NCBI RefSeq assembly: GCF_019956555.1
Contig: NZ_JAHBDQ010000019.1
Span: 41,784-105,783 of the forward strand
Source: Pseudomonas sp. A-RE-19
GTDB lineage: Bacteria; Pseudomonadota; Gammaproteobacteria; Pseudomonadales; Pseudomonadaceae
Reading direction: 5' to 3'
DNA length: 64,000 bases
Position 1 is the first letter of the stretch. Every line of letters starts with the position of its first letter. Positions 25,819 to 35,440 of this stretch are shown here, in pieces. The position numbers and the translations under genes are program-made. A model generated the notes under the pieces. That model saw only the letters and a list, made by a program, of their open reading frames with translations, was not told where the DNA came from and did no database searches.

Positions 25819-26724
25819 ATGAATAACAAGAATGTCGGTGTTGTCGGTCTGGGCGCAATGGGCCTGGGCATTGCCCGCTCACTGTTGCGCAGCGGCTTTA
25901 ATGTGCATGCCTGTGATGTGCGTGCGGCGGTGACGGAACAGTTCGCCAGCGAGGGCGGCGTGGCGTGTTCTTCGCCGGCGCACATGGCCGCTGAGTGCGA
26001 CGTGATCATTACCGTGGTGGTGAATGCCGAGCAGACCGAAACCGTATTGTTTGGCGAAGGGGGTGCCGTGGCCGCGTTGCGTCCGGGCAGCCTGGTGATC
26101 GGTTGTGCCACCGTGGCGCCAACCTACGCCGTGGACCTGGGTCAGCGTCTGACCGCGCAAGGCTTGCTGTATCTGGATGCGCCGATTTCCGGCGGCGCGG
26201 CCAAGGCGGCTGCCGGTGAAATGACCATGATGACGTCGGGCCCGGCCGACACCTACGCCAAGGCCGAAGCGGTCCTTGCGGGCATGGCCGGCAAGGTCTA
26301 TCGCCTGGGTGACACCCATGGCCTGGGCTCGAAGGTCAAGATCATCAACCAGTTGCTGGCCGGGGTGCACATCGCTGCGTCTGCCGAAGCCATGGCGCTG
26401 GGACTGCGTGAAGGGGTCGACGCCGATGCGCTTTACGAAGTGATCACCCATAGCGCCGGTAATTCCTGGATGTTCGAAAACCGTGTGCCGCACATTCTCA
26501 AGGCCGATTACACACCGTTGTCCGCGGTGGATATTTTCGTCAAAGACCTGGGCCTGGTGCTGGATACCGCGCGGGCCAGCAAATTCCCGCTGCCGTTGTC
26601 GGCCACCGCTCACCAGATGTTCATGCAGGCATCCAGTGCAGGTTTCGGCCGTGAGGACGACTCGGCGGTGATCAAGATTTTCCCCGGCATCGAACTGCCG
26701 ACTGCCAAGACCGAGCCGGTTTGA
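25819..26724 (+). CDS. ltnD: L-threonate dehydrogenase
   Basis: A 301-residue member of the beta-hydroxyacid dehydrogenase family. It has the N-terminal NAD site VGVVGLGAMGLGIARSL, the substrate signature YLDAPISGGAAKAAAGE, and the catalytic lysine segment GSKVKIINQLLAG. The family oxidises C2-hydroxy acids; in this gene setting the reaction is L-threonate to 2-oxo-tetronate. The next three pathway genes follow at once (gap of 10 bp to otnK). Ribosome site AAGGAG precedes 25819. Confidence 0.88.
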   Translation: MNNKNVGVVGLGAMGLGIARSLLRSGFNVHACDVRAAVTEQFASEGGVACSSPAHMAAECDVIITVVVNAEQTETVLFGEGGAVAALRPGSLVIGCATVAPTYAVDLGQRLTAQGLLYLDAPISGGAAKAAAGEMTMMTSGPADTYAKAEAVLAGMAGKVYRLGDTHGLGSKVKIINQLLAGVHIAASAEAMALGLREGVDADALYEVITHSAGNSWMFENRVPHILKADYTPLSAVDIFVKDLGLVLDTARASKFPLPLSATAHQMFMQASSAGFGREDDSAVIKIFPGIELPTAKTEPV

Positions 26725-26734
26725 GGAACGCCCA

Positions 26735-28027
26735 ATGAACACAACCACCGCACGCCCATTGCTGGGCTGCATCGCCGACGATTTCACCGGTGCCACGGAC
26801 CTTGCCAATATGCTGGTGCGCGGCGGTATGCGCACCGTGCAAAGCATCGGCATTCCGAGCAGCGAAGTGGCGGCCGGGCTCGACGCCGATGCGATTGTCA
26901 TCGCGCTGAAGTCACGCACCATTCCCGTCGCCGAAGCCGTCGAACAGTCCCTCGCCGCGTTGGCCTGGTTGCGTGAGCAAGGCTGCGAGCAGATCTTTTT
27001 CAAGTACTGCTCGACGTTCGACTCCACAGCGGCCGGCAACATCGGCCAGGTCAGCGAAGCACTGCTGGCGGCGCTGGGCAGCGACTTTACCCTGGCGTGC
27101 CCGGCGTTCCCGGAGAATGGCCGGACGATCTTTCGCGGCCATTTGTTTGTGCAGGATCAACTGCTCAGCGAATCGGGCATGCAGCACCACCCACTGACGC
27201 CGATGACCGACGCCAATCTGGTGCGGGTGCTGCAATCGCAGACTGCCTTGAACGTTGGCCTGTTGCGCTACGACACCATCGCCCAAGGGGCCGAGCAGGT
27301 GCGTGAGCGAATCAAAGAGCTGCGCGCGCAAGGTGTCGGCATGGCGATTGCCGATGCCTTGTCGGACAAAGATTTGTACACCCTCGGCACCGCCTGCGCC
27401 GACCTGCCGCTGCTGACCGGCGGTTCGGGGCTGGCCCTGGGCTTGCCGGAAAACTTCCGTCGCACCGGCAAATTGCGCGACCTCGACGCTTCGAAACTCC
27501 CGGCAGTCTCGGGCGGTGAAGTGGTGTTGGCCGGTAGCGCTTCGATCGCCACCAACGGACAAGTGTCGGCCTGGCTCGAAGCCGGTCGGCCGGCGCTGCG
27601 GATTGATCCGTTGGCTTTGGCTGCCGGGGAACCGGTGGTTGCCCAGGCCTTGGCGTTCGCCAAGGACAATGAACAAACCGTATTGATCTACGCCACCAGT
27701 TCGCCGGATGAAGTCAAGGCGGTGCAACAGCAGCTGGGCGTCGAACAGGCTGGCAGTCTGGTGGAAAGCGCTTTTGGCGAAATTGCCGAGGGCCTGCGCC
27801 AGAACGGCGTACGGCGCTTCGTGATTGCCGGCGGTGAAACCTCGGGCGCCGTGGTTCAGGCGTTGGGCGTGCAACTGTTGCAGATCGGCGCGCAGATCGA
27901 TCCGGGTGTGCCCGCGACGGTCAGCAGCACGGATGAGCCACTGGCCTTGGCGCTCAAATCGGGCAACTTCGGTGCTCGGGATTTCTTCAGCAAAGCGCTG
28001 AAGCAACTGGCCGGAGACGTGCAATGA
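26735..28027 (+). CDS. otnK: 3-oxo-tetronate kinase
   Basis: A 430-residue four-carbon acid sugar kinase (DUF1537 family). The N-terminal sugar-binding half begins LGCIADDFTGATDLANMLV and includes FKYCSTFDST and CPAFPENGRT. The C-terminal nucleotide half has LTGGSGLALGLP and RRFVIAGGETSGAVVQALG. It phosphorylates 3-oxo-tetronate at C4 for the next enzyme. It overlaps otnC by 4 bp (ATGA). Confidence 0.92.
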   Translation: MNTTTARPLLGCIADDFTGATDLANMLVRGGMRTVQSIGIPSSEVAAGLDADAIVIALKSRTIPVAEAVEQSLAALAWLREQGCEQIFFKYCSTFDSTAAGNIGQVSEALLAALGSDFTLACPAFPENGRTIFRGHLFVQDQLLSESGMQHHPLTPMTDANLVRVLQSQTALNVGLLRYDTIAQGAEQVRERIKELRAQGVGMAIADALSDKDLYTLGTACADLPLLTGGSGLALGLPENFRRTGKLRDLDASKLPAVSGGEVVLAGSASIATNGQVSAWLEAGRPALRIDPLALAAGEPVVAQALAFAKDNEQTVLIYATSSPDEVKAVQQQLGVEQAGSLVESAFGEIAEGLRQNGVRRFVIAGGETSGAVVQALGVQLLQIGAQIDPGVPATVSSTDEPLALALKSGNFGARDFFSKALKQLAGDVQ

Positions 28028-28674
28028 GCTGCACAGTGAGTAATGAAAATGCCCTGCGCGAAGAAATCTGCCAGGTGGGCCGCAGCCTTTATGAGCGCCG
28101 TTACACCGTCGGCAGCGCGGGCAATATCAGCGCGCGCCTGGATGACGGTTGGCTGATCACACCGACCGACGTCTGCCTCGGCCGCCTCGATCCGGCGACC
28201 ATCGCCAAGGTCAATCTGGCGGGCGAATGGGTGTCTGGTGACAAGCCTTCGAAGACATTGGCGCTGCATCGCCAGGTCTATGACCGCAATCCGAGTGTTG
28301 GTGGCGTGGTGCATACCCACTCCACCCATCTGGTGGCGTTGACGCTGGCCGGCGTCTGGCAGCCGGACGACATCCTGCCGCCACTGACGCCGTATCAGGT
28401 GATGAAAGTCGGGCATATCCCGTTGATCGGCTACCAGCGTCCCGGCTCGCCGAAGGTGGCCGAACAGGTCGCGCAGCTGGCCAACAGTGTCCGCGGCGTG
28501 ATGCTTGAACGGCTGGGGCCGGTGGTCTGGGAGAGTTCGGTCTCCAGGGCCAGCTACGCCCTGGAAGAACTCGAAGAAACCGCGCGACTGTGGCTGATGA
28601 GCAATCCCAAGCCCGAACCGCTCGATCAGGCAGCACTGGACGAGCTGCGAGAGACCTTCGGCGCGCACTGGTAG
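28024..28674 (+). CDS. otnC: 3-oxo-tetronate 4-phosphate decarboxylase (class II aldolase fold)
   Basis: A 216-residue class II aldolase/adducin protein. The family marks are GSAGNISARLDDGWLITPT at residues 33-52 and the zinc ligands in VVHTHSTHLVALT near 98. In the threonate/erythronate pathway it decarboxylates 3-oxo-tetronate 4-phosphate to dihydroxyacetone phosphate. Its start lies within the otnK stop codon, so the two are co-translated. A 194-bp gap with no gene separates it from the permease. Confidence 0.9.
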   Translation: MSCTVSNENALREEICQVGRSLYERRYTVGSAGNISARLDDGWLITPTDVCLGRLDPATIAKVNLAGEWVSGDKPSKTLALHRQVYDRNPSVGGVVHTHSTHLVALTLAGVWQPDDILPPLTPYQVMKVGHIPLIGYQRPGSPKVAEQVAQLANSVRGVMLERLGPVVWESSVSRASYALEELEETARLWLMSNPKPEPLDQAALDELRETFGAHW

Positions 28675-28868
28675 AGCTCTGGTTTTTTAACCCGATAGAA
28701 CACGACAGACCGATAACGCAGGCCCTGATCGGGAGACGCTCAGCGACTCTCAACGACCCCGGCTGGCCTGAAAAATACAATAACAAGAGGACATCCAGGC
28801 ATGACTCATCTTCACTGCTGCATTTTCAGAAGATCCCTTTCGCTCACCCGGTGTGGAGGGCTTCTGAA

Positions 28869-30329
28869 ATGAGCCCGTTAATCTTGATGGTGACCGCGGG
28901 GCTAGGGATCGCTCTGTTGTTGTTTCTGGTGCTCAAGTACAAGTTCCAGCCCTTCGTGGCCTTGATGCTGGTGAGCATTCTGGTGGCGCTGGTGGCCGGG
29001 GTGAAACCGGCCGATCTGGTCGCCACCATCGAAGGCGGCATGGGCAAGACCCTGGGCCATATCGCGATCATCATTGCCCTGGGCGCGATGATCGGGCGGA
29101 TCATCGAACTCTCCGGTGGTGCCGAGGCGCTGGCCAAAACGCTGATTAGCCGCTTCGGCAACCGACGCACACCGCTGGCGCTGACGATTGCCGGGTTCAT
29201 GGTCGGGGTGCCGGTGTTCTTCGAGGTCGGCGTAATCATCCTGATGCCGCTGGCCTATGGCGTCGCTCGCAGTGCGCGCAAGCCGCTGTTGGTGTTCGCG
29301 CTGCCGATGTGTGCTGCGTTGCTGACCGTACACGCCTTCTTGCCGCCACACCCGGGTGCAGTGGCCGCTGCCAGCCAGTTGGGCGCTGACCTCGGCCGCG
29401 TGCTGATGTTCGGTCTGCCGATCACCGCGTTCCTCTGTTATGTCGGTTACCGCGTGGCCGGGCGCATGACCCGACGGGTGTACCCGATGACGGACGATAT
29501 TCGTGCCGAGGTTTACGGCCCGCATGTCACCAACGAGGACCTGGCCGCCTGGTCCAATGGCAACGGCAAGAGCGCTGAGCGAGCGGCTGTGGCCGTGTCG
29601 CACATGGGCCTGGAAGAGGCCACCAGCAGCATCGTATCCAAGTTGCCGCCGGCGCCCGCTCCGGGTTTTGGTTTGATCGTCAGCCTGATCGTGTTGCCGA
29701 TCATTCTGATTCTGCTGGGGACGCTGTCCACCTCGTTGCTGCCGGCCGACTCGGTCCTGCGCGGCATCATGACCGTGCTCGGCGCGCCACTGGTGGCGCT
29801 GCTGATCGATACCTTGCTGTGTGCCTGGTTGCTGGGCTCGCGTCGGGGCTGGAGTCGTACTCAGGTGTCTGACGTGATCGGCTCGGCGTTGCCTGGCGTG
29901 GCCATGGTGATTCTGATTGCCGGTGCCGGTGGGGTGTTCGGCAAGGTGTTGGTAGATACCGGAATCGGCGCGGTGGTGTCCGATATGCTGCGCTCCACCG
30001 GTCTGCCGGTGCTCGCGCTGGGCTTTGCGCTGACCATGCTGTTGCGTGCGGTTCAGGGGTCGACCACGGTGGCGCTGGTGACCACCGCCGGCATCATCAG
30101 CCCATTGATCGCTACCCTCAATCTCACGGCGAACCATATGGCGCTGTTGTGCCTGGCCATGGGCGGTGGCGGGTTGGCCATGTCCCATATCAATGATGCC
30201 GGTTACTGGATCTTCACCAAACTGTCCGGGCTGAACGTGGCCGACGGCTTGCGCACCTGGACGGTGTTGACCACCTTGCTCGGTACGTTGGGTTTCGGTA
30301 TTACCTTGTTGATCTGGCCGTTTGTCTAA
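28869..30329 (+). CDS. GntP family permease (probable L-threonate importer)
   Basis: A 486-residue inner-membrane symporter with about 12 hydrophobic segments and the GntP family lines GGMGKTLGHIAIIIALGAMIG and LRAVQGSTTVALVTTAGI. GGAGGG eight bases before 28869 sets the start, and the longer frame from 28590 would run into otnC. GntP carriers take up gluconate and related aldonates. In this operon the likely substrate is L-threonate or a related tetronate. A REPIN follows the stop. Confidence 0.88.
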   Translation: MSPLILMVTAGLGIALLLFLVLKYKFQPFVALMLVSILVALVAGVKPADLVATIEGGMGKTLGHIAIIIALGAMIGRIIELSGGAEALAKTLISRFGNRRTPLALTIAGFMVGVPVFFEVGVIILMPLAYGVARSARKPLLVFALPMCAALLTVHAFLPPHPGAVAAASQLGADLGRVLMFGLPITAFLCYVGYRVAGRMTRRVYPMTDDIRAEVYGPHVTNEDLAAWSNGNGKSAERAAVAVSHMGLEEATSSIVSKLPPAPAPGFGLIVSLIVLPIILILLGTLSTSLLPADSVLRGIMTVLGAPLVALLIDTLLCAWLLGSRRGWSRTQVSDVIGSALPGVAMVILIAGAGGVFGKVLVDTGIGAVVSDMLRSTGLPVLALGFALTMLLRAVQGSTTVALVTTAGIISPLIATLNLTANHMALLCLAMGGGGLAMSHINDAGYWIFTKLSGLNVADGLRTWTVLTTLLGTLGFGITLLIWPFV

Positions 30330-30356
30330 CGGAAATTGTCGACGCGATCGAACACC

Positions 30357-30424
30357 TGTAGGAGCACGGCTTGCCGGCGAAGGCGTCCTTGAGAGCGCCT
30401 TCGCCGGCAAGCCCGGCTCCTACA
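30357..30424. repeat. REPIN between permease gene and otnI
   Basis: An almost perfect palindrome: TGTAGGAGCACGGCTTGC...GGCG on the left and its complement ending in GGCTCCTACA on the right, with a 9-base loop. It lies between two genes of one pathway, where it would form a strong RNA hairpin. That may reduce or stabilise expression across the junction. Confidence 0.85.
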
Positions 30425-30446
30425 AAGAACATACATAGGAGTTACC

Positions 30447-31229
30447 ATGCCTCGTTTTGCCGCCAACCTCAGCATGCTCTACCCGGAACATGAGTTTCTG
30501 GACCGCTTCGCCGCCGCTGCCGCCGATGGTTTCGAAGCCGTGGAATACCTGTTTCCCTACGACTACAGCGCTCAGGAACTCAAACAGCGCTTGAGCGACA
30601 ACGGCCTGGTACAGGCGCTGTTCAACGCACCGCCCGGCGATTGGGCGGCGGGCGAGCGGGGCACGGTGTCGTTGCCGGGGCGGGAGAGTGAATTTCGTAG
30701 CGGCTTCGATCGCGCGCTGGAATACGCCGCGGTGCTGGGCAACTCACGCATCCATGTGATGGCCGGGCTGCTGCCGTCGGAAAGCGATCGCCCGCGGCAC
30801 CACGGCGTGTACCTGGAGAACCTGGCTTACGCCACCGCGCAGGCCGCCAAGGCCGGCATCACGGTGCTGCTGGAGCCGATCAACACGCGGGACATGCCGG
30901 GCTTTTTCCTCAATCGCCAGGATCAGGCCCAGGCCATCTGCAAGGAAGTGGGCGCCAGTAACCTGAAGGTTCAGTTCGATTGCTACCACTGCCAGATCGT
31001 CGAAGGTGACCTGGCCACTAAACTGCGTCGGGACTTCGCCGGCATCGGCCATATCCAGATCGCCGGCGTGCCGGATCGACATGAGCCGGACCTGGGAGAG
31101 ATCAATTACCCGTATCTGTTCGAGTTGATCGACCAGTTGGGTTATGACGGCTGGGTAGGGTGCGAATACCGGCCGCGTGGCAACACCTCGGCCGGCTTGC
31201 AATGGTTGCGTGACTGGAAGGCGCGCTAA
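30447..31229 (+). CDS. otnI: 2-oxo-tetronate isomerase
   Basis: A 260-residue hydroxypyruvate isomerase-like TIM barrel. Conserved active-site lines are [18 protein letters not shown] (catalytic Glu), [29 protein letters not shown] and GWVGCEYRP (second Glu). It converts 2-oxo-tetronate to 3-oxo-tetronate, which otnK then phosphorylates. AGGAG precedes the start. The convergent DeoR-type gene ends 4 bp after its stop. Confidence 0.9.
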   Translation: MPRFAANLSMLYPEHEFLDRFAAAAADGFEAVEYLFPYDYSAQELKQRLSDNGLVQALFNAPPGDWAAGERGTVSLPGRESEFRSGFDRALEYAAVLGNSRIHVMAGLLPSESDRPRHHGVYLENLAYATAQAAKAGITVLLEPINTRDMPGFFLNRQDQAQAICKEVGASNLKVQFDCYHCQIVEGDLATKLRRDFAGIGHIQIAGVPDRHEPDLGEINYPYLFELIDQLGYDGWVGCEYRPRGNTSAGLQWLRDWKAR

Positions 31230-31233
31230 CGCC

Positions 31234-32052
31234 CTACACGCGGCTATCGGAAGGCAACAACAGTTCGACACCCTGCTTGCGGATGCTATCGGCCGCGGCA
31301 GGGGTCAGCGCGTCGTCGCTGAGGATGATGTCGAACTGCTCGAGCCCGGCGATCCTGTACATGCTGAATGTGCCGTACTTCGAACTGCTTGCCACCAGCA
31401 CCACTTGCGAGGCCGATTGCATCGCGACTTGCTTGACCTCCACCTTCAGCGCCGAAGGGGTGGTGAGGCCGCGACGCAAATCCCAGGAGCTGGTGGAGAT
31501 GAAGGCGATGTCGGTGACGATCTGGCGCAAGGTGGCCACCGCCAGACCGCCCACGCACGATTGATTGGAATGATCCAGCTGCCCGCCAGTGTGAATCACC
31601 GTGACATGGGGCGCATCGATCAGCGCCTGGACAATCCCGAAGTCGTTGGTCACCACGGTCATGCCGGACAGCGCCTTGATGTACGGGACGATTTCCAGGG
31701 TGCTCGTCCCCGCATCCAGATACACCGTCATATCGGCATGCAGTAATCGTGCGGCCAGTTTTGCCATCGCCTGCTTCTGCGGCAACTCGACCACCGCCTT
31801 GATCTGATGGCTGGGCTCGCTGTGGAGCTGGCTGGCGATTCGCACGCCACCGGTTACCGAATAAGCACGGCCTTCCTGCTCAAGCAGCGCGATATCGCGG
31901 CGGATGGTCATGTGCGAACAGTCGAACATGTCCATCAACTGATGAACACTCAGCACCTGATGCTTGCGCAACTGGCGCAGCATCAATTCACGGCGCTGTT
32001 CAGGGATCATCGGTGCGCCGCTTTCGGCGGCGATGTCCTTTTGACTAGGCAT
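31234..32052 (-). CDS. DeoR/GlpR family transcriptional regulator
   Basis: A 272-residue protein with an N-terminal DeoR helix-turn-helix (LSVHQLMDMFDCSHMTIRRDIALLEQEGRAY) and a C-terminal DeoRC sensor domain (VYLDAGTSTLEIVPYI, VVTNDFGIVQAL, VGGLAVATLRQIVTDIAFI) that usually binds a phosphorylated sugar intermediate. GGAG five bases before the ATG supports the start at 32052. It converges on otnI, so it probably responds to a phosphorylated intermediate of the threonate pathway, in addition to the GntR-type regulator at the other end. Confidence 0.86.
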   Translation of the reverse strand: MPSQKDIAAESGAPMIPEQRRELMLRQLRKHQVLSVHQLMDMFDCSHMTIRRDIALLEQEGRAYSVTGGVRIASQLHSEPSHQIKAVVELPQKQAMAKLAARLLHADMTVYLDAGTSTLEIVPYIKALSGMTVVTNDFGIVQALIDAPHVTVIHTGGQLDHSNQSCVGGLAVATLRQIVTDIAFISTSSWDLRRGLTTPSALKVEVKQVAMQSASQVVLVASSSKYGTFSMYRIAGLEQFDIILSDDALTPAAADSIRKQGVELLLPSDSRV

Positions 32053-32140
32053 TCGGGCTCCAGAATGAAGAAATCCGCCGGCAAGGAAAGCGGGGCAAAC
32101 ATAGTAGCGAATCTACGCTGAAGGGACGAGGTGTTGCGGA

Positions 32141-33364
32141 TCAGTGCTCTTTGGCTTTCCTGATTCTGATCAGAATAAACAGCAGGATGCAAAGCGCGAG
32201 CGGGGTCATGGCCAGCATGGCATCCCTGGCGGAAATGTCCGCGCCCATGACGTGCAGCCCTGAGTAGAACAGCTTGAACAGGCTCAACAAATAATAGGTG
32301 ATGGCAATGATCGACAAGCCTTCAACGGCGCGCTGGATTTTGATTTGAGTATCGGCGCGGGCGTTCAGGCTCTTCAGGATTTCCGAGTTCTGCTCCTCCA
32401 TTTCAACCTGTACACGGGCCTGCAATAAGTCCCCAAGGTTGGCCACGCTTTCGGCCAGTTGCTCCAGGCGTTGTTCGGTGACGTCACAATACCTGACAGT
32501 GGGTTTAAAGCGTCTTTCGATGAAGATGCCCAGTCGCTGGCAATCGCCCACGTGGCTTTCCCGGAGTTCGCCCAGGCGTTCGAAAACCAGCTGCGCATAC
32601 GCTTGGGTGGCGCTGAAGCGATGTCGGGTTTTTGCGGTGCTGCTGACCACTTGCGCCGACAGGTTGGCGATGTCGGTCAGCAACGCTTTCGCATTTCCGC
32701 TATCGGGGCCGGCGTTACGCTCCGAGAGGTTCACCAGGGTCTTGTCGAAGACGTTCAGCTGAGTGCTCAAGGCCTTGGCGGTAGTGAGGGAAAGCGAAGC
32801 CATCATTCGATAGGTTTCGATTTCCAGCAGGCGGCGGATCATCCGTCCCTGGCGATACGCATTCAGGCGCTTGTTGACGAACAGGAAACGGTTGGTGCCG
32901 TCCTCGCTCAGGCGAAAGTCGCTCCAGACCGTCGCATCGCCCCCGCCAATGCAAGAGCCGCAAGGGTCTTTGAATCCATAAACGGACAGATCGCCGGAAA
33001 AGGACACGTCGTTGCGGACCACAATCTGCACGGCGTTGATCATGTGCGGCATGAAGGGTTCGACCCGGTCCATCAAGGCTTCAGGTGGCTGGCTCCAGTC
33101 AGGCGCAGGACTGGAGGAGGGCACCACCAGGGTCAGCGTCAGGAACTCCGCGTGCCGTTCCCACTTCAAGGCATGGCCCTCCAGCTCGGTGATGCCCTGG
33201 GCCGCATCCGGGTCGACAGGGCCGGGGCAGCAACGACTCAGCAGGGTCTCGCATTGCCCGTCATTCGCCAGAAACGCCAGATGAAACACGTGGGCAGGCT
33301 CGTCGAAATACAGGGACGGGCGCGCGTGCAACTCGTTGTGCAGGATCAGTCTTTGCGGGTGCAT
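32141..33364 (-). CDS. DUF3422 family membrane-anchored protein
   Basis: A 407-residue protein of the DUF3422 family. It opens with the family's invariant HNELHARPSLYF line. The long middle region is helical and coiled-coil-like (about residues 170-330), and two membrane helices occur near the C-terminus (IAITYYLLSLFKLFYSGL and LAMTPLALCILLFILIRI) before a positive tail. The role is unknown; the layout suggests an inner-membrane protein with a large cytoplasmic part. The flanking genes do not suggest a pathway. Confidence 0.85.
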   Translation of the reverse strand: MHPQRLILHNELHARPSLYFDEPAHVFHLAFLANDGQCETLLSRCCPGPVDPDAAQGITELEGHALKWERHAEFLTLTLVVPSSSPAPDWSQPPEALMDRVEPFMPHMINAVQIVVRNDVSFSGDLSVYGFKDPCGSCIGGGDATVWSDFRLSEDGTNRFLFVNKRLNAYRQGRMIRRLLEIETYRMMASLSLTTAKALSTQLNVFDKTLVNLSERNAGPDSGNAKALLTDIANLSAQVVSSTAKTRHRFSATQAYAQLVFERLGELRESHVGDCQRLGIFIERRFKPTVRYCDVTEQRLEQLAESVANLGDLLQARVQVEMEEQNSEILKSLNARADTQIKIQRAVEGLSIIAITYYLLSLFKLFYSGLHVMGADISARDAMLAMTPLALCILLFILIRIRKAKEH

Positions 33365-33718
33365 GCTGTTTGGGCCATGTTGGAGTTGTTTGTTCTTGGG
33401 ACTGGAGGACGAATTCGCGAGTCACAAACAAAACCTGGCGATCGCCCCGTCAGCCAAGCGCATCGCGGGCATTTCCCCCTCTATTCCAACCCGATCGCGA
33501 TGTGGCAACAGATTGCCGATTTTCAGGCGAACGGCCATCGCGGATGAGTTCGGCACGAGATGCACAGCACCGTTGTGAACTATTCTTTTTCAAGTGGTCC
33601 TTCGACGCCTCATTCAAGGAATTGAAATAAATCAAAGCCTAAGAGACTTTGGAGGAGTCTGGGCCTGATGCTGGATTCTCGAGCCGGCGTCGAGGATCAA
33701 CCCGTCTGGAGTCAGCTC
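33365..33718. other. Intergenic region upstream of the universal stress gene
   Basis: No gene is seen. The main feature is an Anr/FNR-like site at 33622-33635. The 5' part (33365-33600) shows no other clear element. Confidence 0.5.
33622..33635 (+). promoter_or_regulatory. Anr/FNR-like box
   Basis: TTGAA-ATAA-ATCAA differs at one position from the consensus TTGAT-N4-ATCAA. A class II site centred at about 33628 would place the transcript start near 33670, upstream of the USP start chosen at 33719. Anr control would fit a universal stress protein gene induced by low oxygen. Confidence 0.55.
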
Positions 33719-34606
33719 ATGAGCCAGTATCAAAAGTTATTACTGATCATCAACCCGCTGTTGCGCCATTCCCCCGCGATAAACCATGGCGCTGCTCTGG
33801 CCAAGGCCAGCGGGGCGAGCTTGCACATTGCCGCGCTGATTCCTTCATTGAGCATTCTGTCGTTGCTCGAAGAGGGCGACCGGAAAAAAGCTCGGGCGAG
33901 CTACCTGCAGGAGCATCGCGACTGGCTCAAGGACCAGGCGAGAAAGATGCAGGGCAGGGGGATCGAGGTGACCACCGAAGTTGCGTGGGCCGACGACATG
34001 CGGCAAGACATCCTTGATCACGTCACGGAAATGCAGCCGGATCTGCTGATCAAGCAAGTGCAGCATGAGCCCATGCTCAAGCGCGCGTTCTTCACGCCGC
34101 TGGATTGGCGCCTGTTGCGCCATTGTCCGGTGCCGGTTTATCTGGTGGGTGCCGAAAGCCATGCCTTGCCGCAGAAGGTGGTGGCCGCGGTTGACGTGGC
34201 CGAGACCGAACCTTCGAACAGCGAGCTCAATGACCGGATCATCCTGCAGGCCTCCAGCCTCGCGATACAGTGCAATGCCGAGTTGCATCTGTTGCATGCG
34301 TGTGACATTTCGGCAGCATTCCTGGCGGAGATGGGCGGCGGTCTGACGCTCGCGGACCTTACCAGGGAGTTGCGCCAAGACCTGGAAAAGTCGTTTCTCA
34401 AGTTGGCCGGTCGGTTCGGTGTGCCTTCGGACTGTCGGCATTTCATCATGGGGCAACCTGTTTCGGTATTGAGTGAGTTCGCCCACGAGCATCAGGTGGA
34501 TGTCATCGTGATGGGCAGAGCTCAGTACAGTGGCCTGGAGAAACTTCTTGGCAGCACGACCGAACATATTTTGTATCAGGTGCCTTGCAGCATTCTGGCA
34601 GTTTAG
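33719..34606 (+). CDS. Tandem universal stress protein
   Basis: A 295-residue protein with two USP domains, as in UspE. The first begins YQKLLLIINPLLRHSPA; the second (from about residue 155, QKVVAAVDVAE) ends with the nucleotide-binding-type signature VDVIVMGRAQYSGLEKLLGSTTEHIL. The ATG at 33719 has GGAG seven bases upstream; an ATG at 33668 is possible but would lie at or before the predicted transcript start. It precedes a phosphoribosyltransferase gene by 81 bp. It probably acts in survival under low oxygen or stress. Confidence 0.86.
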   Translation: MSQYQKLLLIINPLLRHSPAINHGAALAKASGASLHIAALIPSLSILSLLEEGDRKKARASYLQEHRDWLKDQARKMQGRGIEVTTEVAWADDMRQDILDHVTEMQPDLLIKQVQHEPMLKRAFFTPLDWRLLRHCPVPVYLVGAESHALPQKVVAAVDVAETEPSNSELNDRIILQASSLAIQCNAELHLLHACDISAAFLAEMGGGLTLADLTRELRQDLEKSFLKLAGRFGVPSDCRHFIMGQPVSVLSEFAHEHQVDVIVMGRAQYSGLEKLLGSTTEHILYQVPCSILAV

Positions 34607-34687
34607 GAGCAGGCGCCCTTACTGGCGCGATGATTGCCGTCAATGGAATGCCCGTTTTTGGGGTTTCAGCCCCAGGGAGGTTTTCAA

Positions 34688-35365
34688 ATGACTATTCCTT
34701 CATTGCAAACCATCTTGCGTGACCGGGTTGATGCCGGCCGAGGCCTGGTGGATCCGTTGCTTAAATACGCTAAAAGAGCCGATGTCATCGTCCTCGCCTT
34801 GCCCCGTGGCGGCGTTCCGGTGGCCTATGAAATTGCCACGGCGCTGGAGGTTCGCCTGGACCTGATGCTGGTGCGCAAGCTGGGAGTGCCGTCCCATCAG
34901 GAACTCGCCATGGGCGCCATTGCCAGTGGCGACATACGAATTGTGAATGACGACGTACTGCGGGCTCACGGGATTGATCAACGCACACTCGATGGCGTGG
35001 TTGCACGGGAAGCCCAGGAATTGTTGCGTCGCGAGCGTGTATACAGGGCGTCGCGTGCGCCTGTGGCACTCAAGGATCAGGTGGTGATTCTGGTCGATGA
35101 CGGCCTGGCGACCGGGGCTACGATGATGGCCGCGATACAGGCCGTGCGCTTGCAAGCGCCGTCGCGCATCGTGGTTGCCGTGCCGGTGGCTCCGCTTGAG
35201 ACGGCAGAGGCACTTCGCGACGAAGTAGATGAACTGATTTGCCCGCTCATCCCTGATTGGATGATCTCGATCGGGCATTGGTACAAGGACTTTTCGCAAA
35301 CCTCGGACGACGAAGTCATCGATCTTCTGCACCGGGCCTGGCAGAGAGAGTCAGCGATGAAATGA
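34688..35365 (+). CDS. Phosphoribosyltransferase family protein
   Basis: A 225-residue protein with the PRPP-binding motif VVILVDDGLATGATMMAA near residues 135-152 and the N-terminal line VIVLALPRGGVPVAYEIA typical of the ComF/erythromycin-esterase-linked PRTase group. GGGAGG eight bases before 34688 supports this start over an upstream ATG at 34634. In Pseudomonas such genes are often found next to USP genes in Anr-controlled sets. The base or other acceptor is unknown. Confidence 0.85.
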   Translation: MTIPSLQTILRDRVDAGRGLVDPLLKYAKRADVIVLALPRGGVPVAYEIATALEVRLDLMLVRKLGVPSHQELAMGAIASGDIRIVNDDVLRAHGIDQRTLDGVVAREAQELLRRERVYRASRAPVALKDQVVILVDDGLATGATMMAAIQAVRLQAPSRIVVAVPVAPLETAEALRDEVDELICPLIPDWMISIGHWYKDFSQTSDDEVIDLLHRAWQRESAMK

Positions 35366-35440
35366 GTCAAACTGCTGGCCCCTCAAACATCGCTTCGTTG
35401 TCAAACTTGCTTTCTTTTCAAAAAGTTAGGCATTGGCGAT

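Noticed and set aside
28902..30410. Minus-strand frame of 502 codons opposite the GntP permease
   Set aside because: The translation is Gln/His/Arg-rich low-complexity sequence typical of antisense frames, while the plus strand has full permease features.
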